A DNA stretch of 64,000 bases from Piscicola geometra. Its lineage: Eukaryota; Annelida; Clitellata; Hirudinida; Piscicolidae. Below are positions 1 through 12,640 of this stretch, piece by piece (within the stretch, counting starts at the first letter, position 1; each line of letters starts with the position of its first letter). The DNA lies in the NCBI GenBank assembly GCA_943735955.1, contig OX030958.1:12220362-12284361 (forward strand), given 5' to 3'. Both the position numbers and the translations under genes were made by a program. The notes under the pieces were generated by a model that was not told where the DNA came from, ran no database searches, and saw only the letters and a program-made list of their open reading frames with translations.

Positions 1-396
1 ACGGTGAAGACGATGAAGACGGTGAAGACGGTGAAGACGAACGATGAAGACGATGAAGACGGTGAAGACGATGAAGACGATGAAGACGATGAAGACGATG
101 AAGACGATGAAGACGGTGATGACGATGAAGACGATGAAGACGATGAAGACGAACGATGAAGACGATGAAGACGAACGATGAAGACGATGAAGACGGTGAA
201 GACGGTGAAGACGATGAAAACGATGAAGACGGTGAAGACGAACGATGAAGACGATGATGACGGTGAAGACGATGAAGACGATGAAGACGGTGAAGACGAT
301 GAAGACGGTGAAGACGATGAAGACGGTGAAGACGATGAAGACGGTAAAGACGATGAAGACGGTGAAGACGATGAAGACTGTGAAGACAGTGAAGAC
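1..396 (+). repeat. Left-edge segment, J-rich and D8-like
   Basis: GAAC insertions lie at 39-42, 151-154, 173-176 and 240-243, with the next at 397-400. The 22-bp doublet (151 and 173) and the variant unit TGTGAAGAC at 379-387, following a GGTAAAGAC unit near 345, are otherwise typical of 51.4-64 kb. This edge therefore belongs to the same subfamily as the right end of the window and not to the adjacent D1 family. Confidence 0.75.
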
Positions 397-1025
397 GAAC
401 GATGAAGACGATGAAGACGGTGAAGACGATGAAGACGGTGAAGACGATGAAGACGGTGAAGACAATGAAGACGGTAAAGACGATGAAGACGGTGAAGACG
501 GTGAAGACGGTGAAGACGGTGAAGACGGTGAAGACGGTGAAGACGGTGAAGACGGTGAAGACGATGAAGACGATGAAGACGGTGAAGACGATGAAGACGA
601 TGAAGACGATGAAGACGGTGAAGACGGTGAAGACGGTGAAGACAATGAAGATGATGAAGACGATGAAGACGGTGAAGACGGTGAAAACGATGAAGACGAT
701 GAAGACGATGAAGACGGTGAAGACGGTGAAGACGGTGAAGACGGTGAAGACGGTGAAGACGGTGAAGACGATGAAGACGAACGATGAAGACGATGAAGAC
801 GGTGAAGACGATGAAGACGGTGAAGACAGTGAAGACGATGAAGACGATGAAGACGGTGAAGACGATGAAGACGGTGAAGACGGTGAAAACGATGAAGACG
901 ATGAAGACGGTGAAGACGGTGAAGACGGTGAAGACGATGAAGACGATGAAGACGGTGAAGACGATGAAGACGATGAAGACGGTGAAGGCGATGAAGACGG
1001 TGAAGACGGTGAAGACGGTGAAGAC

Positions 1026-1268
1026 GGTGAAGACGATGAAGACGATGAAGACGGTGAAGACGGTGAAGACGATAAAGACGATGAAGACGATGAAGACGGT
1101 GAAGACGATGAAGACGGTGAAGACGATGAAGACGATGAAAACGATGAAGACGATGAAGACGGTGAAGACGGTGAAGACGGTGAAGACAATGAAGACGATG
1201 AAGACGATGAAGACGGTGAAGACGGTGAAGACGGTGAAGACGGTGAAAACGATGAAGACGATGAAGAC
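1026..1268 (+). repeat. 243-bp tandem duplication, copy 1 (D1)
   Basis: These 27 units match the next 27 units (1,269-1,511) unit for unit, judged from translated variant order. Shared landmarks are GATAAAGAC at 1,071 and 1,314, and single GAAAAC and GACAAT variants at matching offsets of 243 bp. The copies abut, so this looks like a simple local duplication. Confidence 0.85.
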
Positions 1269-1511
1269 GGTGAAGACGATGAAGACGATGAAGACGGTGA
1301 AGACGGTGAAGACGATAAAGACGATGAAGACGATGAAGACGGTGAAGACGATGAAGACGGTGAAGACGATGAAGACGATGAAAACGATGAAGACGATGAA
1401 GACGGTGAAGACGGTGAAGACGGTGAAGACAATGAAGACGATGAAGACGATGAAGACGGTGAAGACGGTGAAGACGGTGAAGACGGTGAAAACGATGAAG
1501 ACGATGAAGAC
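1269..1511 (+). repeat. 243-bp tandem duplication, copy 2 (D1)
   Basis: Second copy of the 27-unit block at 1,026-1,268. The match ends after 1,511, where the order of A-type and G-type units diverges. Confidence 0.85.
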
Positions 1512-1947
1512 GATGAAGACGGTGAAGACGGTGAAGACGGTGAAGACGGTGAAGACGGTGAAGACGATGAAGACGATGAAGACGAACGATGAAGACGATG
1601 AAGACGGTGAAGACGATGAAGACGGTGAAGACGGTGAAGACGATGAAGACGATGAAGACGGTGAAGACGATGAAGACGGTGAAAACGATGAAGACGATGA
1701 AGACGGTGAAGACGGTGAAGACGGTGAAGACGGTGAAGACGATGAAGACGATGAAGACGGTGAAGACGATGAAGACGATGAAGACGGTGAAGGCGATGAA
1801 GACGGTGAAGACGGTGAAGACGGTGAAGACGATGAAGACGATGAAGACGGTGAAGACGGTGAAGACGGTGAAAACGATGAAGACGATGAAGACGATGAAG
1901 ACGGTGAAGACGATGAAGACGGTGAAGACGATGATGACGATGAAGAC

Positions 1948-2765
1948 GAACGATGAAGACGATGAAGACGGTGAAGACGATGAAGACGATGAAGACGATG
2001 AAGACGATGAAGACGATGAAGACGGTGAAGACGGTGAAGACGGTGAAGACAATGAAGACGATGAAGACGATGAAGACGGTGAAGACGGTGAAGACGGTGA
2101 AAACGATGAAGACGATGAAGACGATGAAGACGGTGAAGACGGTGAAGACGATGAAGACGGTGAAGACGGTGAAGACGATGATGACGATGAAGACGAACGA
2201 TAAAGACGATGAAGACGGTGAAGACGATGAAGACGGTGAAGACAGTGAAGACGATAAAGACGATAAAGACGATGAAGACGGTGAAGACGATGAAGACGGT
2301 GAAGACGGTGAAAACGATGTAGACGATGAAGACGGTGAAGACGGTGAAGACGGTGAAGACGATGAAGACGATGAAGACGGTGAAGACGATGAAGACGATG
2401 AAGACGGTGAAGGCGATGAAGACGGTGAAGACGGTGAAGACGGTGAAGACGATGAAGACGATGAAGACGGTGAAAACGGTGAAGACGATGAAGACGGTGA
2501 AGACGGTGAAAACGGTGAAGACGGTGAAGACGGTGAAGACGATGAAGACGATGAAGACGGTGAAGACGATGAAGACGATGAAGACGATGAAGACGATGAA
2601 GACGATGAAGACGGTGAAGACGGTGAAGACGGTGAAGACGATGAAGACGATGAAGACGATGAAGACGGTGAAGACGGTGAAGACGGTGAAAACGATGAAG
2701 ACGATGAAGACGATGAAGACGGTGAAGACGATGAAGACGGTGAAGACGATGATGACGATGAAGAC
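1948..2765 (+). repeat. D1 HOR copy, 818 bp
   Basis: It consists of a 247-bp J-to-J segment (1,948-2,194) and a 571-bp segment. The following copy repeats the same order of variants: three-unit GGT clusters, GATGATGAC before the second J, GATAAAGAC right after that J, then GACAGTGAAG and the substitution GATGTAGAC. The copies differ by whole 9-bp units. Confidence 0.85.
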
Positions 2766-3538
2766 GAACGATGAAGACGATGAAGACGGTGAAGACGATG
2801 AAGACGATGAAGACGATGAAGACGATGAAGACGGTGAAGACGGTGAAGACGGTGAAGACAATGAAGACGATGAAGACGATGAAGACGGTGAAGACGGTGA
2901 AGACGGTGAAAACGATGAAGACGATGAAGACGATGAAGACGATGAAGACGGTGAAGACGGTGAAGACGATGAAGACGGTGAAGACGGTGAAGACGATGAT
3001 GACGATGAAGACGAACGATAAAGACGATGAAGACGGTGAAGACGATGAAGACGGTGAAGACAGTGAAGACGATAAAGACGATGAAGACGGTGAAGACGAT
3101 GAAGACGGTGAAGACGGTGAAAACGATGTAGACGATGAAGACGGTGAAGACGGTGAAGACGGTGAAGACGATGAAGACGATGAAGACGGTGAAGACGATG
3201 AAGACGATGAAGACGGTGAAGGCGATGAAGACGGTGAAGACGGTGAAGACGGTGAAGACGGTGAAAACGATGAAGACGATGAAGACGGTGAAGACGGTGA
3301 AGACGATGAAGACGATGAAGACGATGAAGACGGTGAAGACGGTGAAGACGATGAAGACGGTGAAGACGGTGAAGACGGTGAAAACGGTGAAGACGGTGAA
3401 GACGATGAAGACGATGAAGACGATGAAGACGGTGAAGACGATGAAGACGATGAAGACGATGAAGACGATGAAGACGATGAAGACGGTGAAGACGGTGAAG
3501 ACGGTGAAGACGGTGAAGACGATGAAGACGATGAAGAC
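2766..3538 (+). repeat. D1 HOR copy, 773 bp
   Basis: Copy of 1,948-2,765. The first J-to-J segment is again 247 bp, but one unit has been lost early and one gained later. The second segment is 526 bp instead of 571 bp, a net loss of five whole units. A third, partial copy of the first segment lies at 4,101-4,338. Confidence 0.85.
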
Positions 3539-4100
3539 GAACGATGAAGACGATGAAGACGGTGAAGACGATGAAGACGGTGAAGACGGTGAAGACGATG
3601 AAGACGATGAAGACGGTGAAGACGATGAAGACGGTGAAGACGGTGAAAACGATGAAGACGATGAAGACGGTGAAGACGGTGAAGACGATGAAGACGGTGA
3701 AGACGATGAAGACGATGAAGACGGTGAAGGCGATGAAGACGGTGAAGACGGTGAAGACGGTGAAGACGATGAAAACGATGAAGACGGTGAAGACGGTGAA
3801 GACGATGAAGACGGTGAAGACGGTGAAAACGGTGAAAACGGTGAAGACGGTGAAGACGGTGAAGACGATGAAGACGATGAAGACGGTGAAGACGATGAAG
3901 ACGATGAAGACGATGAAGACGATGAAGACGATGAAGACGGTGAAGACGCTGAAGACGGTGAAGACGATGAAGACGATGAAGACGATGAAGACGGTGAAGA
4001 CGGTGAAGACGGTGAAAACGATGAAGACGATGAAGACGATGAAGACGGTGAAGACGGTGAAGACGATGAAGACGGTGAAGACGATGATGACGATGAAGAC

Positions 4101-4338
4101 GAACGATGAAGACGATGAAGACGGTGAAGACGATGAAGACGATGAAGACGATGAAGACGATGAAGACGGTGAAGACGGTGAAGACGGTGAAGACAATGAA
4201 GACGATGAAGACGATGAAGACGGTGAAGACGGTGAAAACGGTGAAAACGATGAAGAAGATGAAGACGATGAAGACGGTGAAGACGGTGAAGACGATGAAG
4301 ACGGTGAAGACGGTGAAGACGATGATGACGATGAAGAC
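4101..4338 (+). repeat. Partial D1 HOR copy, 238 bp
   Basis: J-to-J segment matching 1,948-2,194 and 2,766-3,012 in variant order, one unit shorter, with a private GAAGAAGATGAAG variant near 4,255. It marks the right end of D1. Confidence 0.8.
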
Positions 4339-4912
4339 GAACGATGAAGACGATGAAGACGGTGAGGACGATGAAGACGGTGAAGACGAACGATGAAGAC
4401 GATGAAGACGGTGAAGACGATGAAGACGGTGAAGACGAACGATGAAGACGATGAAGACGGTGAAGACGATGAAGACGGTGAAGACGATGAAGACGGTGAA
4501 GACGGTGAAGACGGTGAAGACGGTGAAGACGATGAAGACAATGAAGACAATGAAGATGGTGAAGACGATGAAGACGGTTAAGACGGTGAAGACGATGAAG
4601 ACGGTGAAGACGATGAAGACGGTGAAGACGATGAAGACGGTGAAGACGAACGATGAAGACGATGAAGACGGTGAAGACGATGAAGACGGTGAAGACGATG
4701 AAGACGATGAAGACGGTGAAGACGATGAAGACGATGAAGACGATGAAGACGGTGAAGACGGTGAAGACGGTGAAGACGATGAAGACAATGAAGACGATGA
4801 AGATGGTGAAGACGATGAAGACGGTTAAGACGGTGAAGACGATGAAGACGGTGAAGACGATGAAGACGGTGAAGACGATGAAGACGGTGAAGACGATGAA
4901 GACGGTGAAGAC
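4339..4912 (+). repeat. Junction segment with paired GGTTAAG variants
   Basis: J sites are closely spaced here (4,339, 4,388, 4,437, 4,648, then 4,913). Two GGTTAAGAC variants, with TTA at 4,578-4,580 and 4,825-4,827, sit 247 bp apart in matching contexts (GACAATGAAG, GAAGATGGTGAAG, then GGTTAAGAC). They mark a small tandem duplication. Each TTA is a stop codon on the minus strand, and these two end the longest minus-strand open stretches of the window. Confidence 0.8.
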
Positions 4913-5096
4913 GAACGATGAAGACGATGAAGACGGTGAAGACGATGAAGACGGTGAAGACGATGAAGACGATGAAGACGGTGAAGACGATGAAGACGGT
5001 AAAGACGGTGAAGACGATGGAGACGATGAAGACGATGAAGACGGTGAAGACGATGAAGACGGTGAAGACGATGAAGACGGTGAAGACGATGAAGAC

Positions 5097-5104
5097 GGTG
5101 ACTC
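5097..5104 (+). repeat. T motif 1: 8-bp truncated unit GGTGACTC
   Basis: The unit GGTGAAGAC is replaced by GGTGACTC, a net loss of one base, and is followed by GATGAAGAC. It shifts phase by -1. The next J insertion core (GAAC, 5,141-5,144) lies 44 bp downstream. Confidence 0.9.
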
Positions 5105-6125
5105 GATGAAGACGGTGAAGACGATGAAGACGATGAAGACGAACGATGAAGACGATGAAGACGGTGAAGACGATGAAGACGGTGAAGACGGTGAAGACGA
5201 TGAAGACGATGAAGACGGTGAAGACGATGGAGACGATGAAGACGGTGAAGACGATGAAGACGATGAAGACGGTGAAGACGATGAAGACGATGAAGACGAT
5301 GAAGACGATGGAGACGATGAAGACGATGAAGACGGTGAAGACGATGAAGACGGTGAAGACGGTGAAGACGCTGAAGACGGTGAAGACGATGAAGACGATG
5401 AAGACGGTGAAGACGATGAAGACGATGAAGACGGTGAAGACGATGAAGACGATGAAGACGGTGAAGACGATGAAGACGATGAAGACGGTGAAGACGATGA
5501 AGACGATGAAGACGATGAAGACGATGAAGACGATGAAGACGGTGAAGACGATGAAGACGCTGAAGACGATGAAGACGGTGAAGACGATGAAGACGGTGAA
5601 GACGATGAAGACGGTGAAGACGATGAAGACGATGAAGACGGTGAAGACGATGAAGACGGTGAAGACGGTGAAGACGATGAAGACGATGAAGACGATGAAG
5701 ACGATGAAGACGGTGAAGACGGTGAAGACGATGAAGACGGTGAAGACGATGAAGACGATGAAGACGGTGAAGACGATGAAGACGGTGAAGACGATGAAGA
5801 CGATGAAGACGATGAAGACGATGAAGACGGTGAAGACGATGAAGACGATGAAGACGATGAAGACGGTGAAGACGATGAAGACGATGAAGACGGTGAAGAC
5901 GATGAAGACGATGAAGACGATGAAGACGGTGAAGACGATGAAGACGGTGAAGACGATGAAGACGATGAAGACGGTGAAGACGATGAAGACAGTGAAGACG
6001 GTGAAGACGATGAAGACGATGAAGACGGTGAAGACGATGAAGACGATGGAGACGATGAAGACGATGAAGACGGTGAAGACGATGAAGACGGTGAAGACGA
6101 TGAAGACGGTGAAGACGATGAAGAC

Positions 6126-6133
6126 GGTGACTC
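6126..6133 (+). repeat. T motif 2: GGTGACTC
   Basis: Same 8-bp unit, here followed by GCTGAAGAC. The J core at 6,170 is 44 bp downstream, as in the other four copies. Confidence 0.9.
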
Positions 6134-7338
6134 GCTGAAGACGGTGAAGACGATGAAGACGATGAAGACGAACGATGAAGACGATAAAGACGGTGAAGAC
6201 GGTGAAGACGATGAAGACGATGAAGACGGTGAAGACGATGGAGACGATGAAGACGGTGAAGACGATGAAGACGATGAAGACGGTGAAGACGATGAAGACG
6301 ATGAAGACGATGAAGACGGTGAAGACGATGAAGACGGTGAGGACGATGAAGACGATGAAGACGATGAAGACGATGAAGACGGTGAACACGATGAAGACGG
6401 TGAACACGATGAAGACGGTGAAGACGAACGATGAAGACGGTGAAGACGGTGAAGACGATGAAGACGGTGAAGACGATGAAGACGATGAAGACGGTGAAGA
6501 CGATGAAGACGATGAAGACGGTGAAGACGATGAAGACGATGAAGACGGTGAAGACGATGAAGACGATGAAGACGGTGAAGACGATGAAGACGATGAAGAC
6601 GATGAAGACGATGAAGACGATGAAGACGGTGAAGACGATGAAGACGCTGAAGACGATGAAGACGGTGAAGACGATGAAGACGGTGAAGACGATGAAGACG
6701 GTGAAGACGATGAAGACGATGAAGACGGTGAAGACGATGAAGACGGTGAAGACGGTGAAGACGATGAAGACGATGAAGACGATGAAGACGATGAAGACGG
6801 TGAAGACGGTGAAGACGATGAAGACGGTGAAGACGATGAAGACGATGAAGACGGTGAAGACGATGAAGACGGTGAAGACGATGAAGACGATGAAGACGAT
6901 GAAGACGATGAAGACGGTGAAGACGATGAAGACGATGAAGACGATGAAGACGGTGAAGACGATGAAGACGATGAAGACGGTGAAGACGATGAAGACGATG
7001 AAGACGATGAAGACGGTGAAGACGATGAAGACGGTGAAGACGATGAAGACGATGAAGACGGTGAAGACGATGAAGACGGTGAAGACGGTGAAGACGATGA
7101 AGACGGTGAAGACGGTGAAGACGGTGAAGACGGTGAAGACGATGAAGACGGTGAAGACGATGAAGACGGTGAAGACGGTGAAGACGATGAAGACGGTGAA
7201 GACGATGAAGACGATGAAGACAGTGAAGACGGTGAAGACGATGAAGACGATGAAGACGGTGAAGACGATGAAGACGATGGAGACGATGAAGACGATGAAG
7301 ACGGTGAAGACGATGAAGACGGTGAAGACGATGAAGAC

Positions 7339-7346
7339 GGTGACTC
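7339..7346 (+). repeat. T motif 3: GGTGACTC
   Basis: Followed by GCTGAAGAC, like copy 2. The J core at 7,383 is 44 bp downstream. Shared GCTGAAG groups copies 2 and 3 apart from 1, 4 and 5. Confidence 0.9.
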
Positions 7347-7620
7347 GCTGAAGACGGTGAAGACGATGAAGACGATGAAGACGAACGATGAAGACGATAA
7401 AGACGGTGAAGACGGTGAAGACGATGAAGACGATGAAGACGGTGAAGACGATGGAGACGATGAAGACGGTGAAGACGATGAAGACGATGAAGACGGTGAA
7501 GACGATGAAGACGATGAAGACGATGAAGACGGTGAAGACGATGAAGACGGTGAGGACGATGAAGACGATGAAGACGATGAAGACGATGAAGACGGTGAAC
7601 ACGATGAAGACGGTGAAGAC

Positions 7621-8883
7621 GAACGATGAAGACGGTGAAGACGGTGAAGACGATGAAGACGGTGAAGACGGTGAAGACGATGAAGACGATGAAGACGGTG
7701 AAGACGATGAAGACGATGAAGACGGTGAAGACGATGAAGACGGTGAAGACGATGGAGACGATGAAGACGGTGAAGACGATGAAGACGATGAAGACGGTGA
7801 AGACGATGGAGACGATGAAGACGGTGAAGACGATGAAGACGATGAAGACGGTGAAGACGATGAAGACGATGAAGACGATGAAGACGATGGAGACGATGAA
7901 GACGATGAAGACGGTGAAGACGATGAAGACGGTGAAGACGCTGAAGACGGTGAAGACGATGAAGACGATGAAGACGGTGAAGACGATGAAGACGATGAAG
8001 ACGGTGAAGACGATGAAGACGATGAAGACGGTGAAGACGATGAAGACGATGAAGACGGTGAAGACGATGAAGACGATGAAGACGATGAAGACGATGAAGA
8101 CGATGAAGACGGTGAAGACGATGAAGACGCTGAAGACGATGAAGACGGTGAAGACGATGAAGACGGTGAAGACGATGAAGACGGTGAAGACGATGAAGAC
8201 GATGAAGACGGTGAAGACGATGAAGACGGTGAAGACGGTGAAGACGATGAAGACGATGAAGACGATGAAGACGATGAAGACGGTGAAGACGGTGAAGACG
8301 ATGAAGACGGTGAAGACGATGAAGACGATGAAGACGGTGAAGACGATGAAGACGGTGAAGACGATGAAGACGATGAAGACGATGAAGACGATGAAGACGG
8401 TGAAGACGATGAAGACGATGAAGACGGTGAAGACGGTGAAGACGATGAAGACGATGAAGACGGTGAAGACGATGAAGACGATGAAGACGATGAAGACGGT
8501 GAAGACGATGAAGACGGTGAAGACGATGAAGACGATGAAGACGGTGAAGACGATGAAGACGGTGAAGACGGTGAAGACGATGAAGACGGTGAAGACGGTG
8601 AAGACGGTGAAGACGGTGAAGACGATGAAGACGGTGAAGACGATGAAGACGGTGAAGACGGTGAAGACGATGAAGACGGTGAAGACGATGAAGACGATGA
8701 AGACAGTGAAGACGGTGAAGACGATGAAGACGATGAAGACGGTGAAGACGATGAAGATGATGGAGACGATGAAGACGATGAAGACGGTGAAGACGATGAA
8801 GACGGTGAAGACGATGAAGACGGTGAAGACGATGAAGACGGTGACTCGATGAAGACGGTGAAGACGATGAAGACGATGAAGAC
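7621..8883 (+). repeat. 1,263-bp D2 block, copy 1
   Basis: J-to-J block that matches 9,468-10,730 in length and in nearly every variant, including the GATGATGGAGAC variant near its 3' end and the T motif. The few differences are A/G unit states. Confidence 0.85.
8840..8847 (+). repeat. T motif 4: GGTGACTC
   Basis: Followed by GATGAAGAC. The J core at 8,884 is 44 bp downstream. It lies at the end of the 1,263-bp block 7,621-8,883. Confidence 0.9.
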
Positions 8884-9467
8884 GAACGATGAAGACGATA
8901 AAGACGGTGAAGACGGTGAAGACGATGAAGACGATGAAGACGGTGAAGACGATGGAGACGATGAAGACGGTGAAGACGATGAAGACGATGAAGACGGTGA
9001 AGACGATGAAGACGATGAAGACGATGAAGACGGTGAAGACGATGAAGACGGTGAGGACGATGAAGACGATGAAGACGATGAAGACGATGAAGACGGTGAA
9101 CACGATGAAGACGGTGAAGACGAACGATGAAGACGGTGAAGACGGTGAAGACGATGAAGACGGTGAAGACGGTGAAGACGATGAAGACGATGAAGACGGT
9201 GAAGACGATGAAGACGATGAAGACGGTGAAGACGATGAAGACGGTGAAGACGATGGAGACGATGAAGACGGTGAAGACGATGAAGACGATGAAGACGGTG
9301 AAGACGATGAAGACGGTGAAGACGATGAAGACGATGAAGACGGTGAAGACGGTGAAGACGGTGAAGACGATGAAGACGATGAAGACGATGAAAACGGTGA
9401 AGACGATGAAGACGGTGAAGACGGTGAAGACGATGAAAACGGTGAACACGATGAAGACGGTGAAGAC

Positions 9468-10730
9468 GAACGATGAAGACGGTGAAGACGGTGAAGACGA
9501 TGAAGACGGTGAAGACGGTGAAGACGATGAAGACGATGAAGACGGTGAAGACGATGAAGACGATGAAGACGGTGAAGACGATGAAGACGGTGAAGACGAT
9601 GGAGACGATGAAGACGGTGAAGACGATGAAGACGATGAAGACGGTGAAGACGATGGAGACGATGAAGACGGTGAAGACGATGAAGACGATGAAGACGGTG
9701 AAGACGATGAAGACGATGAAGACGATGAAGACGATGGAGACGATGAAGACGATGAAGACGGTGAAGACGATGAAGACGGTGAAGACGCTGAAGACGGTGA
9801 AGACGATGAAGACGATGAAGACGGTGAAGACGATGAAGACGATGAAGACGGTGAAGACGATGAAGACGATGAAGACGGTGAAGACGATGAAGACGATGAA
9901 GACGGTGAAGACGATGAAGACGATGAAGACGATGAAGACGATGAAGACGATGAAGACGGTGAAGACGATGAAGACGCTGAAGACGATGAAGACGGTGAAG
10001 ACGATGAAGACGGTGAAGACGATGAAGACGGTGAAGACGATGAAGACGATGAAGACGGTGAAGACGATGAAGACGGTGAAGACGGTGAAGACGATGAAGA
10101 CGATGAAGACGATGAAGACGATGAAGACGGTGAAGACGGTGAAGACGATGAAGACGGTGAAGACGATGAAGACGATGAAGACGGTGAAGACGATGAAGAC
10201 GGTGAAGACGATGAAGACGATGAAGACGATGAAGACGATGAAGACGGTGAAGACGATGAAGACGATGAAGACGATGAAGACGGTGAAGACGATGAAGACG
10301 ATGAAGACGGTGAAGACGATGAAGACGATGAAGACGATGAAGACGGTGAAGACGATGAAGACGGTGAAGACGATGAAGACGATGAAGACGGTGAAGACGA
10401 TGAAGACGGTGAAGACGGTGAAGACGATGAAGACGGTGAAGACGGCGAAGACGGTGAAGACGGTGAAGACGATGAAGACGGTGAAGACGATGAAGACGGT
10501 GAAGACGGTGAAGACGATGAAGACGGTGAAGACGATGAAGACGATGAAGACAGTGAAGACGGTGAAGACGATGAAGACGATGAAGACGGTGAAGACGATG
10601 AAGATGATGGAGACGATGAAGACGATGAAGACGGTGAAGACGATGAAGACGGTGAAGACGATGAAGACGGTGAAGACGATGAAGACGGTGACTCGATGAA
10701 GACGGTGAAGACGATGAAGACGATGAAGAC
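9468..10730 (+). repeat. 1,263-bp D2 block, copy 2
   Basis: Near-identical to 7,621-8,883. A private GGCGAAGAC variant near 10,444 and a handful of A/G differences separate the copies. A 346-bp J-to-J segment (9,122-9,467) sits in front of it, which explains the step in period from 1,501 to 1,847 bp. Confidence 0.85.
10687..10694 (+). repeat. T motif 5: GGTGACTC
   Basis: Followed by GATGAAGAC. The J core at 10,731 is 44 bp downstream. It lies at the end of the 1,263-bp block 9,468-10,730. No further T motif is seen to the right. Confidence 0.9.
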
Positions 10731-11714
10731 GAACGATGAAGACGATAAAGACGGTGAAGACGGTGAAGACGATGAAGACGATGAAGACGGTGAAGACGAT
10801 GGAGACGATGAAGACGGTGAAGACGATGAAGACGATGAAGACGGTGAAGACGATGAAGACGATGAAGACGATGAAGACGGTGAAGACGATGAAGACGGTG
10901 AGGACGATGAAGACGATGAAGACGATGAAGACGATGAAGACGGTGAACACGATGAAGACGGTGAAGACGAACGATGAAGACGGTGAAGACGGTGAAGACG
11001 ATGAAGACGGTGAAGACGGTGAAGACGATGAAGACGATGAAGACGGTGAAGACGATGAAGACGATGAAGACGGTGAAGACGATGAAGACGGTGAAGACGA
11101 TGGAGACGATGAAGACGGTGAAGACGATGAAGACGATGAAGACGGTGAAGACGATGAAGACGGTGAAGACGATGAAGACGATGAAGACGGTGAAGACGGT
11201 GAAGACGGTGAAGACGATGAAGACGATGAAGACGATGAAAACGGTGAAGACGATGAAGACGGTGAAGACGGTGAAGACGATGAAAACGGTGAAGACGATG
11301 AAGACGGTGAAGACGGTGAAGACGATGAAGACGGTGAAGACGATGAAGACGATGGAGACGATGAAGACGATGAAGACGGTGAAAACGATGAAGACGGTGA
11401 AGACGATGAAGACGGTCAAGACGATGAAGACGGTGAAGACGATGAAGACGATGAAGACGAACGATGAAGACGATGAAGACGGTGAAGACGATGAAGACGG
11501 TGAAGACGGTGAAGACGATGAAGACGATGAAGACGGTGAAGACGATGGAGACGATGAAGACGGTGAAGACGATGAAGACGATGAAGACGGTGAAGACGAT
11601 GAAGACGATGAAGACGATGAAGACGGTGAAGACGATGAAGACGGTGAAGACGATGAAGACGATGAAGACGATGAAGACGATGAAGACGGTGAAGACGATG
11701 AAGACGGTGAAGAC

Positions 11715-12640
11715 GAACGATGAAGACGGTGAAGACGGTGAAGACGATGAAGACGGTGAAGACGCTGAAGACGATGAAGACGATGAAGACGGTGAAGAAG
11801 ATGAAGACGATGAAGACGGTGAAGACGATGAAGACGGTGAAGACGATGGAGACGATGAAGACGGTGAAGACGATGAAGACGATGAAGACGGTGAAGACGA
11901 TGAAGACGGTGAAGACGATGAAGACGATGAAGACGGTGAAGACGGTGAAGACGGTGAAGACGATGAAGACGATGAAGACGATGAAAACGGTGAAGACGAT
12001 GAAGACGGTGAAGACGGTGAAGACGATGAAAACGGTGAAGACGATGAAGACGATGAAGACGATGAAGACGATGAAGACGATGAAGACGGTGAAGACGGTG
12101 AAGACGATGAAGACGATGAAGACGGTAAAGACGATGAAGACGGTGAAGACGATGAAGACGGTGAAGACGATGAAGACGGTGAAGACGATGAAGACGATGA
12201 AGACGGTGAAGATGGTGAAGACGGTGAAGACGATGAAGACGATGAAGACGATGAAGACGATGAAGACGGTGAAGACGATGGAGACGATGAAGACGATGAA
12301 GACGGTAAAGACGATGAAGACGGTGAAGACGATGAAGACGGTGAAGACGATGAAGACGGTGAAGACGGTGAAGACGATGAAGACGAACGATGAAGACGAT
12401 GAAGACGGTGAAGACGATGAAGACGGTGAAGACGGTGAAGACGATGAAGACGATGAAGACGGTGAAGACGATGGAGACGATGAAGACGGTGAAGACGATG
12501 AAGACGATGAAGACGGTGAAGACGATGAAGACGATGAAGACGATGAAGACGGTGAAGACGATGAAGACGGTGAAGACGATGAAGACGATGAAGACGATGA
12601 AGACGATGAAGACGGTGAAGACGATGAAGACGGTGAAGAC
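11715..12640 (+). repeat. 926-bp D3 block, copy 1
   Basis: A 670-bp plus a 256-bp J-to-J segment. Translation of this block and of 13,311-14,236 gives the same 309-residue string through two frames, so all variants visible at the protein level agree. The two copies are offset by 1,596 bp. Confidence 0.85.

Larger units (their letters stand above)
397..4338 (+). repeat. Satellite family D1, HOR about 0.8 kb
   Basis: J sites begin at 397, 779, 1584, 1948, 2195, 2766, 3013, 3539 and 4101. Diagnostic variants are GATGATGAC placed one unit before several J sites (near 1,931, 2,178, 2,748, 2,995, 4,084 and 4,322) and GGTGAAGGCGATGAAG (near 985, 1,791, 2,410, 3,220 and 3,728). GGT units are abundant, including a run of eight at 491-562. 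Two J sites, at 2195 and 3013, are followed by GATAAAGAC instead of GATGAAGAC, 818 bp apart. Confidence 0.85.
4913..11458 (+). repeat. Satellite family D2, 1.0-1.85 kb HOR with T motifs
   Basis: J sites begin at 4913, 5141, 6170, 6426, 7383, 7621, 8884, 9122, 9468, 10731 and 10969. The period changes from copy to copy: 1,029, 1,213, 1,501 and 1,847 bp between the J sites that follow T motifs. The differences come from added whole J-to-J segments or whole units. Diagnostic variants are GATGGAGAC, GACGCTGAAG, GACAGTGAAG, GGTGAGGAC and GGTGAACAC. The GAACAC unit occurs twice in the 6,170-6,425 segment but once in later copies. Confidence 0.85.
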
